A DNA stretch of 34,824 nucleotides. Origin: Thermoleophilia bacterium (GTDB taxonomy: Bacteria > Actinomycetota > Thermoleophilia > Gaiellales > Gaiellaceae). This document shows, piece after piece, positions 23,131 to 31,699 of this stretch; the stretch's first letter is position 1, and every line of letters begins with the position of its first letter. The translations under genes were made by a program, and so were the position numbers. The stretch lies in the NCBI GenBank assembly GCA_025925195.1, contig JAICLU010000007.1:1-34824 (forward strand), in the 5' to 3' direction. The notes under the pieces were generated by a model. That model made no database searches. It had not been told where the DNA came from and saw nothing but the letters and a program-made list of their open reading frames with translations.

Positions 23131-23529
23131 GTGCAGGACATGCGGAAGTTGAAGAACGAGAGCGGTCAGGCGATCACGGAATTCGCCGTCGTCATGCCGC
23201 TGCTGTTCATCCTCATCTTCGGGATCGTCGAGGGCGGGCTCACGCTCAACAACTATCTGCGGCTCACCGACGCCGTTCGCGTCGGCGGCCGGGTGGCGAG
23301 CGTCCAGGGAAGCCTCGGCGCACCGGCCGCCACGAGCGCCGCGACGAGCGCGCTCGCCGACGCGGCCGGGAACCTGCCGCTCCAGGGCGTCGACGTGACC
23401 GCGTCGGCCTGGCAGTCGGGCCAGCCGATCACCGTCCAGGCCTCGACGAAGTACTCGATCAACTTGCCGCTCTTCGGGACGATCCTCTCGGGGACCCTGA
23501 CGAGCAGCTCGACCCAGCGAATCGAATAG
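23131..23529 (+). CDS. tadE: TadE-like pseudopilin
   Basis: This protein of about 132 residues has the class III leader and pseudopilin motif NESGQAITEFAVVMPLLFIL near the N-terminus, with Glu-Phe in place of the pilin Glu-Tyr. The TadE domain follows, with IVEGGLTLNNYLRLTDAVRVGGRVAS-type sequence, and then a Ser/Thr-rich extracytoplasmic part. TadE pseudopilins are processed by the prepilin peptidase and help Flp pilus assembly. The start is GTG at 23131 (GAGG at 23121-23124) or ATG at 23140; the choice changes only three residues. Confidence 0.9.
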   Translation: MQDMRKLKNESGQAITEFAVVMPLLFILIFGIVEGGLTLNNYLRLTDAVRVGGRVASVQGSLGAPAATSAATSALADAAGNLPLQGVDVTASAWQSGQPITVQASTKYSINLPLFGTILSGTLTSSSTQRIE

Positions 23530-23545
23530 ACGGGGGACGCTGACC

Positions 23546-24259
23546 ATGCGCACGTACGGAATCAGGAATCTTGTGCTGCCGGCGCTCCTTGCGACGGTGG
23601 CCGCCGCCATGACCCTCGTGTACGTCGGGCATGGAGGCTCGAAGGACGCGGCCGCCGCAGCGGGGACGACCGGCGTCTACGTGGCAACGCACGACATCGC
23701 TGCCGGCGCGTCGGGAGACGACGTCATGCGCGCTCTGCGGCTCGTGCACATGTCGCCGGATGCCGTCGTCCCCAGTGCGGTGACGCGTCCGTCCGAGCTC
23801 ACGGGCCGGGTGCTGCTCGCACCGCTGTACCAGGGGCAGCAGCTGACGCTCCGCGCGTTCGGGCGCGTCCGCCAGCAGGGGATCGCAGGACAGCTGAACG
23901 GCCGCCTCCGCGCGATCTCGGTCGCCGGAGACCAGGACCAGCTGCTCGCCGGCACCCTCCGAAACGGCGACCACGTCGACGTCGTCGCGTCGCTGAAGTC
24001 GAACGACGGACAGCACACGTACGGCCGCACGGTGCTGCGGAACGTCGCGGTGCTCCAGGCGCCGTCGGCTCCGTCGTCGTCGCCCGGAGCGTCGCAGACG
24101 CTCAGCGCGACGCTCCGCCTGACCGACGCGCAGGCCCAGACGCTCTTCTTCGTGACGAAGAACGGCGACTGGTCGTTCGTCCTGCGCCCGGTCGTCCACG
24201 GCTCCGACAGCAGCGACTTCGTCGACTCGGTCGGGACGATCCTCGGAGCGGGACGGTGA
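23546..24259 (+). CDS. cpaB: CpaB/RcpC-family pilus assembly protein (SAF domain)
   Basis: The 237-residue protein has an N-terminal anchor (about 8-28), then an SAF-like domain (GVYVATHDIAAGASGDDVM, about 43-62) and the RcpC/CpaB region, including the ISVAGDQDQLLAGTLRNGDHVDVVAS-type segment. In Gram-negative bacteria CpaB works with the outer-membrane secretin CpaC. No secretin is present here, so it probably acts at the cell wall in a single-membrane Tad system. It overlaps cpaE as GTGA. Confidence 0.88.
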   Translation: MRTYGIRNLVLPALLATVAAAMTLVYVGHGGSKDAAAAAGTTGVYVATHDIAAGASGDDVMRALRLVHMSPDAVVPSAVTRPSELTGRVLLAPLYQGQQLTLRAFGRVRQQGIAGQLNGRLRAISVAGDQDQLLAGTLRNGDHVDVVASLKSNDGQHTYGRTVLRNVAVLQAPSAPSSSPGASQTLSATLRLTDAQAQTLFFVTKNGDWSFVLRPVVHGSDSSDFVDSVGTILGAGR

Positions 24260-25395
24260 GCGCCCTGCGCATCGCCTGCGCGGGCGACTGGTCGCAGCTC
24301 GAGGCGCTCACCGACGAGCTGCGCCGGGAGCCGGGCGTCGAGCTGACCGGCCAGGCGCACGCCGACGTCGTGCTCCTCTCGGCGCCGGCCGCCGCGGTGT
24401 CCCGTGCGGAGCTCGAGGCGATCCGCATCGTCACGACGGCGCCGATCCTGCTCGTTGCCGCCGATCCGAGCGAAGCGCTGCTCGACGCTGCCGACTCGTA
24501 CGGCATCGCGGACGTCGTGCCGCTGCCGCAGAGCGCCGCGGGCGTCGTGTTCGCGGCGCGGAAGGCCGCGCGCGGCGGACGTCCTGCCGAGACGGCCGCG
24601 GGGTCGTCGACCGGCCCGGCTCGCGTCATCACCGTGTTCTCGCCGAAGGGCGGCACCGGCAAGACGACGACCTCGTGCAACCTCGCAGCGGCTGCTGCCG
24701 CAGCGGGCCGGCGCACGCTGCTGCTCGACCTCGACCTGCAGTTCGGCGACACGGCGATCATGCTCGGCCTCGAGCCGCGGAAGACCCTGCACGACCTCGT
24801 CTCCGACGCCGGCGTGATGGATGCCGAAAAGCTCGCGGGCTACGTCAGCGCGAGCGACATCGGGATCGACGTGCTGCCCGCGCCGCTGCGCCCGGAGGAC
24901 GCCGAGCGGGTGGGCGAGGAGCGCGTCTCGCAGCTGCTCGACGTCGCGAGTGGCGTCTACGACGTGATCGTCGTCGACACGTCGCCGTATTTCCACGGGC
25001 CGATGCTCGCGACGCTCGACCGCACAGATCAGCTCGTGCTCGTCGCCGCGCCGGACGTTCCCACGCTCAAGAACCTCCGCCTGACCTTGCACACGCTCGA
25101 GCTCCTCGGCTTCGCGCAGGATCGCACGCGCGTCGTGCTCAACCGGGCCGATCCGCGGATCGGGCTCAAGGCGGGCGAGGTCGGCGCGGTGCTCGGGCAT
25201 GCGATCGACTTCCAGCTGCCGAACGACCCGTCGGTTCCCGCGACCGTCAACCGCGGCGTGCCGGCCGTCGTCTCGCGCAAGCGGTGCCCGTACGTGCAGG
25301 CATTCGGGCCGTTCGCAGCCGAGGTGCTCGGCGAGACGAAGACGGCGCCGGCGCGCAGGCATCGCGGCGTGAAGCTCGCGCTGGGGTGGCGCTGA
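24256..25395 (+). CDS. cpaE: CpaE/TadZ-like pilus-localising ATPase
   Basis: CpaE/TadZ proteins are MinD/ParA-type ATPases that position the pilus machine. The 379-residue protein has an N-terminal atypical receiver-like domain (about 3-105) whose phospho-acceptor region reads ADVVLLSAP, so it lacks the aspartate. The MinD-like domain has the deviant Walker A SPKGGTGKTTTS (129-140), LLLDLDLQFGD and VIVVDTSPYF. The start is GTG at 24256, overlapping the cpaB stop. It ends 2 bp before cpaF. Confidence 0.9.
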   Translation: MSALRIACAGDWSQLEALTDELRREPGVELTGQAHADVVLLSAPAAAVSRAELEAIRIVTTAPILLVAADPSEALLDAADSYGIADVVPLPQSAAGVVFAARKAARGGRPAETAAGSSTGPARVITVFSPKGGTGKTTTSCNLAAAAAAAGRRTLLLDLDLQFGDTAIMLGLEPRKTLHDLVSDAGVMDAEKLAGYVSASDIGIDVLPAPLRPEDAERVGEERVSQLLDVASGVYDVIVVDTSPYFHGPMLATLDRTDQLVLVAAPDVPTLKNLRLTLHTLELLGFAQDRTRVVLNRADPRIGLKAGEVGAVLGHAIDFQLPNDPSVPATVNRGVPAVVSRKRCPYVQAFGPFAAEVLGETKTAPARRHRGVKLALGWR

Positions 25396-25397
25396 CC

Positions 25398-26792
25398 ATG
25401 GCGCTCGCCGAGCGGCTGAACACCGCGTCGAGCCTGGAGGCGCCCGAGGTCGAGGCGCACGCGCTTGCCGTCCGCATCGACCCCGCGCGGTCGGAAGCGC
25501 ACACCGACCCGTACATCGAGCTGAAGCTCCGGATCCACAATGCGTCGATCGCGAAGCTCGGCTCGGAGCTCGACAAGCTCGAAGAGCAGCGCGACCAGGA
25601 GCAGCTCGTCCGCGCCGTCGTCGAAGAGCACCTGCGTGAGGAGGAGACGCCGCTGTCACGCGAGGAGCGTGACCGCGTGATCGCCGACATCGTCGACGAG
25701 GTGCTCGGCTACGGCCCGCTCGAGGGCTACCTCCGCGACGACGAAGTGACGGAGATCATGGTCAACGGCCCGCATCACGTCTTCGTCGAGCGCCGGGGCA
25801 AGCTCGAGCAGGTCCCGGCGGCGTTCGCGAGCGACGCGCACGTCATGCGCATCGTCGACAAGATCGTGTCGCAGGTCGGCAGGCGGATCGACGAGTCGTC
25901 GCCGATGGTCGACGCCCGGCTGCCCGACGGCTCGCGCGTCAACGTCGTCATCCCGCCGCTGTCGCTGTGCGGCCCGGCGCTGACGATCCGCAAGTTCGCG
26001 CGCCGCCCCTTCACGATGGACGATCTCGTCGCGCGCGGCATGCTGACTCCGAAGGCGAGCGAGTTCCTCTCGGCGTGCGTCGCCGGCAAGCTCAACGTGC
26101 TCATCTCGGGCGGCACCGGCGTCGGCAAGACGACGCTCCTCAACGCCATGTCGGGCTTCATCCCCGACCGCGAGCGGATCATCACGATCGAGGACGCCGC
26201 CGAGCTGCAGCTGCAGCAGGCGCACGTCCTCTCGCTCGAGTCGCGGCCGCCGAACGTCGAGGGCAAGGGCGAGATCCGCATCCGCGAGCTCGTCCGCAAT
26301 GCACTGCGCATGCGGCCAGACCGGCTGATCGTCGGCGAGGTTCGCGGCGCGGAGACGGTCGACATGCTCCAGGCGATGAACACGGGCCACGACGGCTCGC
26401 TGACGACGATCCACGCGAACGCGCCGCGCGACGCCCTGTCGCGCCTCGAGACGCTCGTGCTCACCGGCGGCGTCGACCTGCCGCTGCGCGCCATCCGCGA
26501 GCAGATCGCGAGCGCGTTCGACCTCATCGTCCAGGTCGTGCGCTGCGTCGACGGCTCGCGCCGCATCAGCCACGTCACCGAGGTCGTCGGCATGGAGTCC
26601 GAGGTCGTGACGCTCCAGGACGTCTTCGCCGCCCGGTCGCCGAGCGAGCAGGACTACGACGACGGCGGCCGGCTGCTCGGACCGCTCGAGTACACGGGCA
26701 TCAAGCCTCGCTTCTTCCCCAAGTTGGCGACCAACGGCATCGTCCTGCCGCGGGACTTCTTCGCCAACGAGCTCGTCGGGAGCATCCGGTGA
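25398..26792 (+). CDS. cpaF: CpaF/TadA-family pilus assembly ATPase
   Basis: This secretion ATPase powers extension (and perhaps retraction) of the Flp pilus. The 464-residue protein has an N-terminal helical part (about 40-100), the CpaF/TadA signature LGYGPLEGYLRDDEVTEIMVNG, and the arginine-rich GRRIDESSPMVDARLPDGSR region. It also has Walker A GGTGVGKT (238-245), the Asp box IITIEDAAEL, Walker B LIVGEVRG, and the His box TTIHANAPRDAL. All catalytic motifs are intact. The ATG at 25398 follows the cpaE stop by 2 bp; its end overlaps tadB as GTGA. Confidence 0.95.
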   Translation: MALAERLNTASSLEAPEVEAHALAVRIDPARSEAHTDPYIELKLRIHNASIAKLGSELDKLEEQRDQEQLVRAVVEEHLREEETPLSREERDRVIADIVDEVLGYGPLEGYLRDDEVTEIMVNGPHHVFVERRGKLEQVPAAFASDAHVMRIVDKIVSQVGRRIDESSPMVDARLPDGSRVNVVIPPLSLCGPALTIRKFARRPFTMDDLVARGMLTPKASEFLSACVAGKLNVLISGGTGVGKTTLLNAMSGFIPDRERIITIEDAAELQLQQAHVLSLESRPPNVEGKGEIRIRELVRNALRMRPDRLIVGEVRGAETVDMLQAMNTGHDGSLTTIHANAPRDALSRLETLVLTGGVDLPLRAIREQIASAFDLIVQVVRCVDGSRRISHVTEVVGMESEVVTLQDVFAARSPSEQDYDDGGRLLGPLEYTGIKPRFFPKLATNGIVLPRDFFANELVGSIR

Positions 26793-27736
26793 GCGCGCTC
26801 CTCGCAATCGTCGTGGGAAGCCTCGCCTTCCTCGCGGGGCGCGCGCTCGTCGGACGTCGCAACGTCGCCAGGCTCGAGCGGAGAGTGCGGCCGCACGTCC
26901 ACGTCGAGTCGCGACAGCACGAAGGCGCGACGGGCGACCGCAGCCGGCTTCGACGCCGCCTCGACCGCATCGAGCGATGGTTCGAGGGACGGGAATCCTA
27001 CGAGAGCTTCGTGCTGCGGACCGAGCGCGCCGGCGTCGACCGGCGGCCGGTCGACGTGCTCGCGCTCGTCGTGGCCGTCGCGGTCGTGCTTGCGCTGCTC
27101 GGAGCCCTCGCAGGCTCGCCGGCCCTCGGCGTCGTGCTGCTGCTTGCCGCGCCGGGGATCGTCTGGCTTGCGCTCGGCGTGCTCGCGCAGCGCAGGGTGA
27201 AGGCGTTCGACGAGCAGCTGCCGGACCTCCTCGCCGCGCTGTCGAGCTCGCTGCGCGCGGGGCATGGGTTCCTGCAGAGCCTGCACGCGGTCGCGAACGA
27301 CGCACCCGATCCGACGGGCGCGGAGCTGCGCCGCGCGCTGCTCGAGACGCGTCTCGGCCGGCCCGTCGACGAGGCGCTCGCAGGCGTCTCGCGGCGGATC
27401 CCGTCGAAGGAGTTCGGCTATGTGCTGACGGCGATCGTCGTCCAGCGCCAGGTCGGCGGCAGCCTCGCGGGGCTGTTCGAGACGGTGAACGAAACCGTCC
27501 GCCAGCGGCAGCAGTTCGCACGCAAGGTGCGCGCGCTCACTGCGACGGGGAGGACGTCCGCCTATGCGCTCGTCGGGCTGCCGTTCGGCGTCGCGCTGCT
27601 GCTGACGCTGCTCAACCACGCGTACCTGACACCGCTCTTCACGACCCACGCGGGAAGGCTGATGGTCGCCTTCGGCCTGTTCTCGCTGTTCGTCGGGTCG
27701 GTTCTCGTCCGCCGCATCGTCTCGTTCAAGGGGTGA
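26789..27736 (+). CDS. tadB: TadB-like inner-membrane platform protein
   Basis: TadB and TadC form the membrane platform on which the ATPase works. The 315-residue protein has an N-terminal span (about 3-20), a basic cytoplasmic stretch, a pair of central spans (about 92-130), a T2SF (GspF-like) domain with LPDLLAALSSSLRAGHGFLQSL and RIPSKEFGYVLTAIVVQRQVGG, and two C-terminal spans. The GTG start at 26789 overlaps the cpaF stop as GTGA. Another 4 bp separate it from tadC. Confidence 0.92.
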   Translation: MSALLAIVVGSLAFLAGRALVGRRNVARLERRVRPHVHVESRQHEGATGDRSRLRRRLDRIERWFEGRESYESFVLRTERAGVDRRPVDVLALVVAVAVVLALLGALAGSPALGVVLLLAAPGIVWLALGVLAQRRVKAFDEQLPDLLAALSSSLRAGHGFLQSLHAVANDAPDPTGAELRRALLETRLGRPVDEALAGVSRRIPSKEFGYVLTAIVVQRQVGGSLAGLFETVNETVRQRQQFARKVRALTATGRTSAYALVGLPFGVALLLTLLNHAYLTPLFTTHAGRLMVAFGLFSLFVGSVLVRRIVSFKG

Positions 27737-27740
27737 AGCC

Positions 27741-28634
27741 GTGTCGATCCTGCTCGCACTGATCGTCTTCTGCTTCGTCGCCGCAGCGGCCTCGCTCGCG
27801 CAGGCGGCCGTGGCGCGCCGGGAGCTGCGGGCCTCGCTTGCACGTGTCGCCGGCGCCGGCGCGGCGGCGTCTTCGCCGTCGCTCGCGATCGGCGGCCGGA
27901 CACTGCCGTTCGTCGGCCGCCTCGCGCGCCTCGCCCTCGCCGTGCGACCGGGCGCGAGCCGTGACGAGCTCGCGCTCCGCCTCGCGGGCGCCGGCCTCGG
28001 CCGCCGTGTGTCGCCCGATGCGTTCCTTGCGCTGCAGGGCGCGCTGCTCGTCGTCTCCATCGTCGTCGGTGCCCTGACGGTCGCCGCCGGCTCGGCGGCG
28101 GTCGGCATCGTGCTCGCCCTCGCGGGAGCAGCCTCCGCGCTCGTCGTCCCGGACCGGCTGCTCGCCGCCCGCGCGTCGCGCCGCGGCGAACGGATCCTCG
28201 CGGAGCTGCCGGGCGCGCTCGACCTGCTCGCGATCTCGGTCGAGGCGGGTCTCGGCTTCGACGCGGCGCTGGCGCGGGTCGCGGACGCGATCGAGGGGCC
28301 GCTGGGCGAGGAGCTCAACACGATGCTGTCGGAGATCCGCGTCGGCGAGTCCCGGCCGGTCGCGCTCCAGCGGCTCGCCGACCGTGCCGGCACGAACGAC
28401 GTGGCGATCTTCGCGCGCGCAGTGATCCGCGCCGACCAGCTCGGCACGTCGCTCGCGCAGACCATGCGGGTGCAGGCGGGCGACGCGCGCGCCCGGCGGC
28501 AGGTCGCAGCGGAGGAAAAGGCCGGCAAGGCGCCGGTCAAGATGCTCTTCCCGACCGTCTTCTTCATCTTCCCTGCGCTCTTCGTCATCGTCCTCGGGCC
28601 GGCTGTCCTGTCGCTCGGGAGCTTCCTGGGATGA
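27741..28634 (+). CDS. tadC: TadC-like inner-membrane platform protein
   Basis: This is the second GspF-like platform protein, 297 residues, with the typical TadC layout: an N-terminal span, a linker, two spans (about 95-135), the T2SF domain with LPGALDLLAISVEAGLGFDAAL and RADQLGTSLAQTMRVQAGDAR, and a C-terminal span containing MLFPTVFFIFPALFVIVLGPA. The GTG start at 27741 lies 4 bp after the tadB stop. Its stop overlaps the TadG-like gene as ATGA. Confidence 0.93.
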   Translation: MSILLALIVFCFVAAAASLAQAAVARRELRASLARVAGAGAAASSPSLAIGGRTLPFVGRLARLALAVRPGASRDELALRLAGAGLGRRVSPDAFLALQGALLVVSIVVGALTVAAGSAAVGIVLALAGAASALVVPDRLLAARASRRGERILAELPGALDLLAISVEAGLGFDAALARVADAIEGPLGEELNTMLSEIRVGESRPVALQRLADRAGTNDVAIFARAVIRADQLGTSLAQTMRVQAGDARARRQVAAEEKAGKAPVKMLFPTVFFIFPALFVIVLGPAVLSLGSFLG

Positions 28635-29569
28635 CGCGGCTGCGCTCGGAGTCCGGGCAGGTGATCCCGTTCGTGGGCGTCGTCCTGCTGGCGACCTTGC
28701 TCGGCGTTTGTGCGCTCGCGATCGACATGGGCGTCTGGTACAAGACGTCGCGCCACGCGCAGGGTGTCGCCGACGCGGCGGCGCTCGCGGCGGTCCAGGA
28801 CCTGCCGGGCGATCCGGCCGTCGCACGGGCCGACGCGGTCGACTACGCGCAGGCGAACGGCGGCACCCTCGACGGGACGCCGGCGGTGACGACGACCGAT
28901 GCGCCCGACGACACGATCAGCGTCCGGGCGGTCGAGCAGGCGCCGGCGTTCTTCGCCCGCATCTTCGGCATCGACTCGGCGACGGTGCACGCGACCGCCT
29001 CGGCGCAGGTCTCGGCGGCGTCGATCATCAAGCAGGAGGACGAGTCCGCCGACGGGACGGGCCGGCCGCTGCCGCTCGTCATCTCGGTCGAAAGCGCGCC
29101 GAGCCCCGGCTGCAATTGCTTCGGAAAGCCCGTGACGCTGACGTACGGGCCGAGCGCCGCGATCGCAGGCGGCGAGTTCGGTCTGCTCGACTTCGCGAAC
29201 GCGAACGGCGGCACGCCGCCCCGAACGGTCGGCGACTGGATCGCGAACGGGTATCCCGGCGATCTCGCCACGGGCGACTACCAGGGCGTCACGGGCAACA
29301 AGACCGTGCCGCCCGCGGTCGACGGCGCGATGCAGGAACTGGCGGCGAACCATCCGACGGTCGTCCTGCCCGTCTACTCGGGGACGAACGGCGCCAGCGG
29401 CGGGCAGACGATCTACACCATCGTCGGCTGGGCGGCGTTCAAGATCGACTCGTGGAACGCGAGCGGCAGCACGACGACGCTGACGGGCTCGTTCCAGACG
29501 CTGCACACCGACGACACAGGCTCCGAGCAGCAGTACTTCGGCGTCGGCTCCGTGAGGCTGACGAAGTGA
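28631..29569 (+). CDS. TadG-like pilus-associated protein
   Basis: The 312-residue protein begins with a class III-like leader, SESGQVIPFVGVVLLATLLG, followed by the Flp-pilus-assembly TadG N-terminal pattern ALAIDMGVWYKTSRHAQGVADAAALAAVQ (about 31-59). The larger C-terminal part is exported, rich in Gly, Thr and Asp. It contains CNC (about residues 158-160), which could form a disulfide or bind metal; I see no named domain. It lacks the von Willebrand domain found in long TadG proteins. It is coupled to tadC by ATGA and to the next gene by GTGA. Confidence 0.87.
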   Translation: MTRLRSESGQVIPFVGVVLLATLLGVCALAIDMGVWYKTSRHAQGVADAAALAAVQDLPGDPAVARADAVDYAQANGGTLDGTPAVTTTDAPDDTISVRAVEQAPAFFARIFGIDSATVHATASAQVSAASIIKQEDESADGTGRPLPLVISVESAPSPGCNCFGKPVTLTYGPSAAIAGGEFGLLDFANANGGTPPRTVGDWIANGYPGDLATGDYQGVTGNKTVPPAVDGAMQELAANHPTVVLPVYSGTNGASGGQTIYTIVGWAAFKIDSWNASGSTTTLTGSFQTLHTDDTGSEQQYFGVGSVRLTK

Positions 29570-30027
29570 CGCCGGTGCGCCGCCGTCCCGTGCCCGACGA
29601 GGAGCTCGAGCCGCAGTCGATCGAGGAGCTGCGCCGCAAGGTCGGCTGGCAGGTGTCGAAGGCCTACGGCCTCGAGCTCGAGGAGATCGACCCGGAGCCG
29701 GTGCCCGTGCCCGTCACCGTGCTCCCGGCGGAGCCGGAGCCCGTGCCTGTGCCTGTGCCTGTGCCCGAGCCCGAGCCGGAGCCCGAGCTCGAGCTGCCGC
29801 CGGCGGCAGTCGCCGTCGACCTGATGTCCGTGCCGACGCTGCACGAGCTCGAGCGGCTCGTCGCCGCTGCAGGGGGGGTGCACCCGGAACGCGTCGAGGA
29901 GTGGCGCTGGTACCTGTTCTATCTGCGCGACTTCGCCCGGCCCGACGGGTCGCTCGACCCGACGTTCGGGCTGCTGATCGAGACGGCGTTCTCGGCGCTG
30001 CTGCCGGGCGGCTCAGCCCAGGCCTAG
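29566..30027 (+). CDS. Pro/Val/Glu-repeat protein ending the pilus operon (153 aa)
   Basis: The GTG start at 29566 overlaps the TadG-like stop (GTGA), so it is part of the operon. It has no signal peptide and is probably cytoplasmic. Residues 1-40 are charged and helical (SIEELRRKVGWQVSKAYGLE). Residues about 44-85 form a PVPVPV and PEPEPE hexanucleotide-encoded repeat. The C-terminal 65 residues form a compact helical segment (LHELERLVAAAGGVHPERVEEW, WYLFYLRDFARPDG). I do not recognise the family. It overlaps the convergent prepilin peptidase by 15 bp. Confidence 0.75.
   Translation: MTPVRRRPVPDEELEPQSIEELRRKVGWQVSKAYGLELEEIDPEPVPVPVTVLPAEPEPVPVPVPVPEPEPEPELELPPAAVAVDLMSVPTLHELERLVAAAGGVHPERVEEWRWYLFYLRDFARPDGSLDPTFGLLIETAFSALLPGGSAQA
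29743..29796 (+). repeat. Hexanucleotide repeats encoding PV/PE tracts
   Basis: Four GTGCCY units (29743-29766) are followed by five GAGCNN units (29767-29796), giving VPVPVPVP and EPEPEPELEL-type protein. Slippage could change length in steps of two residues without changing frame. Confidence 0.8.
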
Positions 30028-30663
30028 ATACGCGTCGACGATCCGGCGTCCCGCGAACAGGGCCACGGCTCCGCCGAGAGCGAGGAACGGCGCGAACGGG
30101 ATGCCCATCTTCCGCCCGCGGCTGCCGTGGCGCAGAAGGATTGCAACGGCGGGGACGAACGAGGCCGCGAGCGCGATCGCGATCGCGGCGAGCACGCCGC
30201 GCCCGAGCATCGCGCCGAGCAGCAGCGCGAGCTTCACGTCGCCCATGCCCATGCCGCCGGGCCGGGCGAGGGCTGCGACCAGGAAGAAGGCGGCAGCCGC
30301 GAGGCCCGCGACGAGCCATTCGACGCTCGGGTCGATCGCGGTCTGCGCTGCGAGCGCGACGAGCGCGGCGGGGACGACGATCCGGTTCGGGACGATCCGC
30401 AGCTCCACGTCGATCGCCGACAGCAGCACGAGCGTGGCTGCGAAGGCGGCCGCGACCGCCACGCGCGGGTGGAAGCCGAACGCGAGCCCGCAGCCGGCGA
30501 GCAGCGGCGGCGTCACGGCGAGCACCGCGGCGGCTCGCCCGGGCAGCCGCGTGCGTCGGCGCGCGTCGGGCCTGCGACGGGCCACGTCGTCGGCGAGTCG
30601 GTTCAGGCCGATGCCAACCGGCACACCGGCGACGGCCAGTACGGCCGCGAGCACCCAGTTCAT
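30013..30663 (-). CDS. A24-family prepilin peptidase
   Basis: Type IV prepilin peptidases remove leaders from pilins and pseudopilins. The 216-residue membrane protein has the two catalytic aspartates, D85 in SAIDVELRIVPN and D142 in GMGMGDVK. It has about six or seven spans but no zinc-cysteine methylase domain, as in TadV/CpaA-type enzymes. The likely substrates are the two Flp pilins, TadE and the TadG-like protein on the opposite strand. The ATG at 30663 overlaps the DUF192 stop (ATGA), so this pilus gene is translated from the trp operon message unless an internal promoter exists. Confidence 0.93.
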   Translation of the reverse strand: MNWVLAAVLAVAGVPVGIGLNRLADDVARRRPDARRRTRLPGRAAAVLAVTPPLLAGCGLAFGFHPRVAVAAAFAATLVLLSAIDVELRIVPNRIVVPAALVALAAQTAIDPSVEWLVAGLAAAAFFLVAALARPGGMGMGDVKLALLLGAMLGRGVLAAIAIALAASFVPAVAILLRHGSRGRKMGIPFAPFLALGGAVALFAGRRIVDAYLGLG

Positions 30664-30998
30664 CCGTCGAGCACGAGCCGCTCGCCCGGCTCGACGTCGG
30701 CGGCGTTCGCCGCCGTCTCGAGCACGCACTTCGCGCCGCGCGCGCCGGACGCGCGCCACGGCGCCAGCGCGCGCGTCACCTTCAGGACGCGCAGGTCGCG
30801 GTCGAGGAACACGACGTCGATCGGAAACCGCATGAACATCGTGTGCACGCTGCCGGCGGGCCGGATGAGGACCCCCTCGTCGGGCGCGAGGCCCTTGCGG
30901 CCGAGGAGCCCGCGCAGCCGAGTCCAGGCCGAGTCCGCGACGCCGCACCGCTTGCAGACGACGCGGCCGGAATCGGTGCGGAGCGTCGCCGTGCGCAT
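30660..30998 (-). CDS. DUF192 protein with N-terminal CxxC
   Basis: This 112-residue protein carries the DUF192 hallmark MFMRFPIDVVFLD (about 61-73), preceded by RLRGLLGRKGLAPDEGVLI, and ends in a beta-rich CVLETAANAADVEPGERLVLDG segment. The family has no established function and often carries a signal peptide; this one has none and instead has a VCKRC pair near the N-terminus. It lies between trpA and the prepilin peptidase, coupled to both (TGATG upstream, ATGA downstream). DUF192 genes occur near Tad pilus loci in some actinobacteria to my recollection, which would make a pilus link possible but unproven. Confidence 0.85.
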   Translation of the reverse strand: MRTATLRTDSGRVVCKRCGVADSAWTRLRGLLGRKGLAPDEGVLIRPAGSVHTMFMRFPIDVVFLDRDLRVLKVTRALAPWRASGARGAKCVLETAANAADVEPGERLVLDG

Positions 30999-31699
30999 CA
31001 GTCGAGCGCGGCCCGCAACGAGGCGACGTAGTCGCGCAAGGCAGCAGGGCCGTTCTCCGCGACCAGCACGGCACGCGAACCGACGGCGATCCCGTCGGCG
31101 AGCGAGCCCGCCGCGCGCGCGTGGTCGGGCGTCGAGATTCCGAAGCCGGCGTACAGCGGACGGTTCACGAGCCGCCGCGCGCGCTCGACGAGCCCGGCGA
31201 GCTCGGGGGAGACGTCGTCGCGTGCGCCGGTCGTCCCCGTCACAGTGACGAGGTAGAGCCAGCCGTCGGTCTGCTCGCCCGCGAGCGCGATTCGCTCGTC
31301 GGTCGACGTCGGTGCGATGAGCTGCACGCGGCGCAGGTCGGCGCGCTCGCCTGCGGGCACGTCGACGACGATCATGCTCGTGCCGCCGTTCGCATGCATC
31401 GCCTCGGTGAGCCGGTCCCAGCCGTACGCCTCGAAGAGCGACGCGTATGTCATCGGGATCAGCGGTATGTCGTCGCCGACGAGCTCGCGCGTACGCGCGA
31501 GCACGTCGAGGCATTGCGCGGTCCGCATGCCGCGCGCGAGTGCCCGTTCGCCGGCGCGGCGGATGACCGGCCCGTCCGCGAGCGGGTCGGAGAACGGGAA
31601 CCCGAGCTCGATGATGTCGGCCCCGCCGTCGACGGCCGCGCGCGCGAGGTCCGGCGTCTCCGGCTCCGCCATCAGGTAGATGACGAGCTTCTTGCTCAC
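30998..31699 (-). CDS. trpA: Tryptophan synthase alpha subunit (short form)
   Basis: TrpA cleaves indole-3-glycerol phosphate and channels indole to TrpB. The catalytic residues are present: E31 and D42 in [15 protein letters not shown], equivalent to E49 and D60 of the E. coli enzyme, plus the phosphate-binding YAGFGIS and GIAVGSRAV loops. The protein is 233 residues, about 18 shorter at the N-terminus than E. coli TrpA, because it lacks the usual helix 0. The GTG start at 31699 overlaps the trpB stop (GTGA), which fixes the short form. Confidence 0.95.
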   Translation of the reverse strand: MSKKLVIYLMAEPETPDLARAAVDGGADIIELGFPFSDPLADGPVIRRAGERALARGMRTAQCLDVLARTRELVGDDIPLIPMTYASLFEAYGWDRLTEAMHANGGTSMIVVDVPAGERADLRRVQLIAPTSTDERIALAGEQTDGWLYLVTVTGTTGARDDVSPELAGLVERARRLVNRPLYAGFGISTPDHARAAGSLADGIAVGSRAVLVAENGPAALRDYVASLRAALD

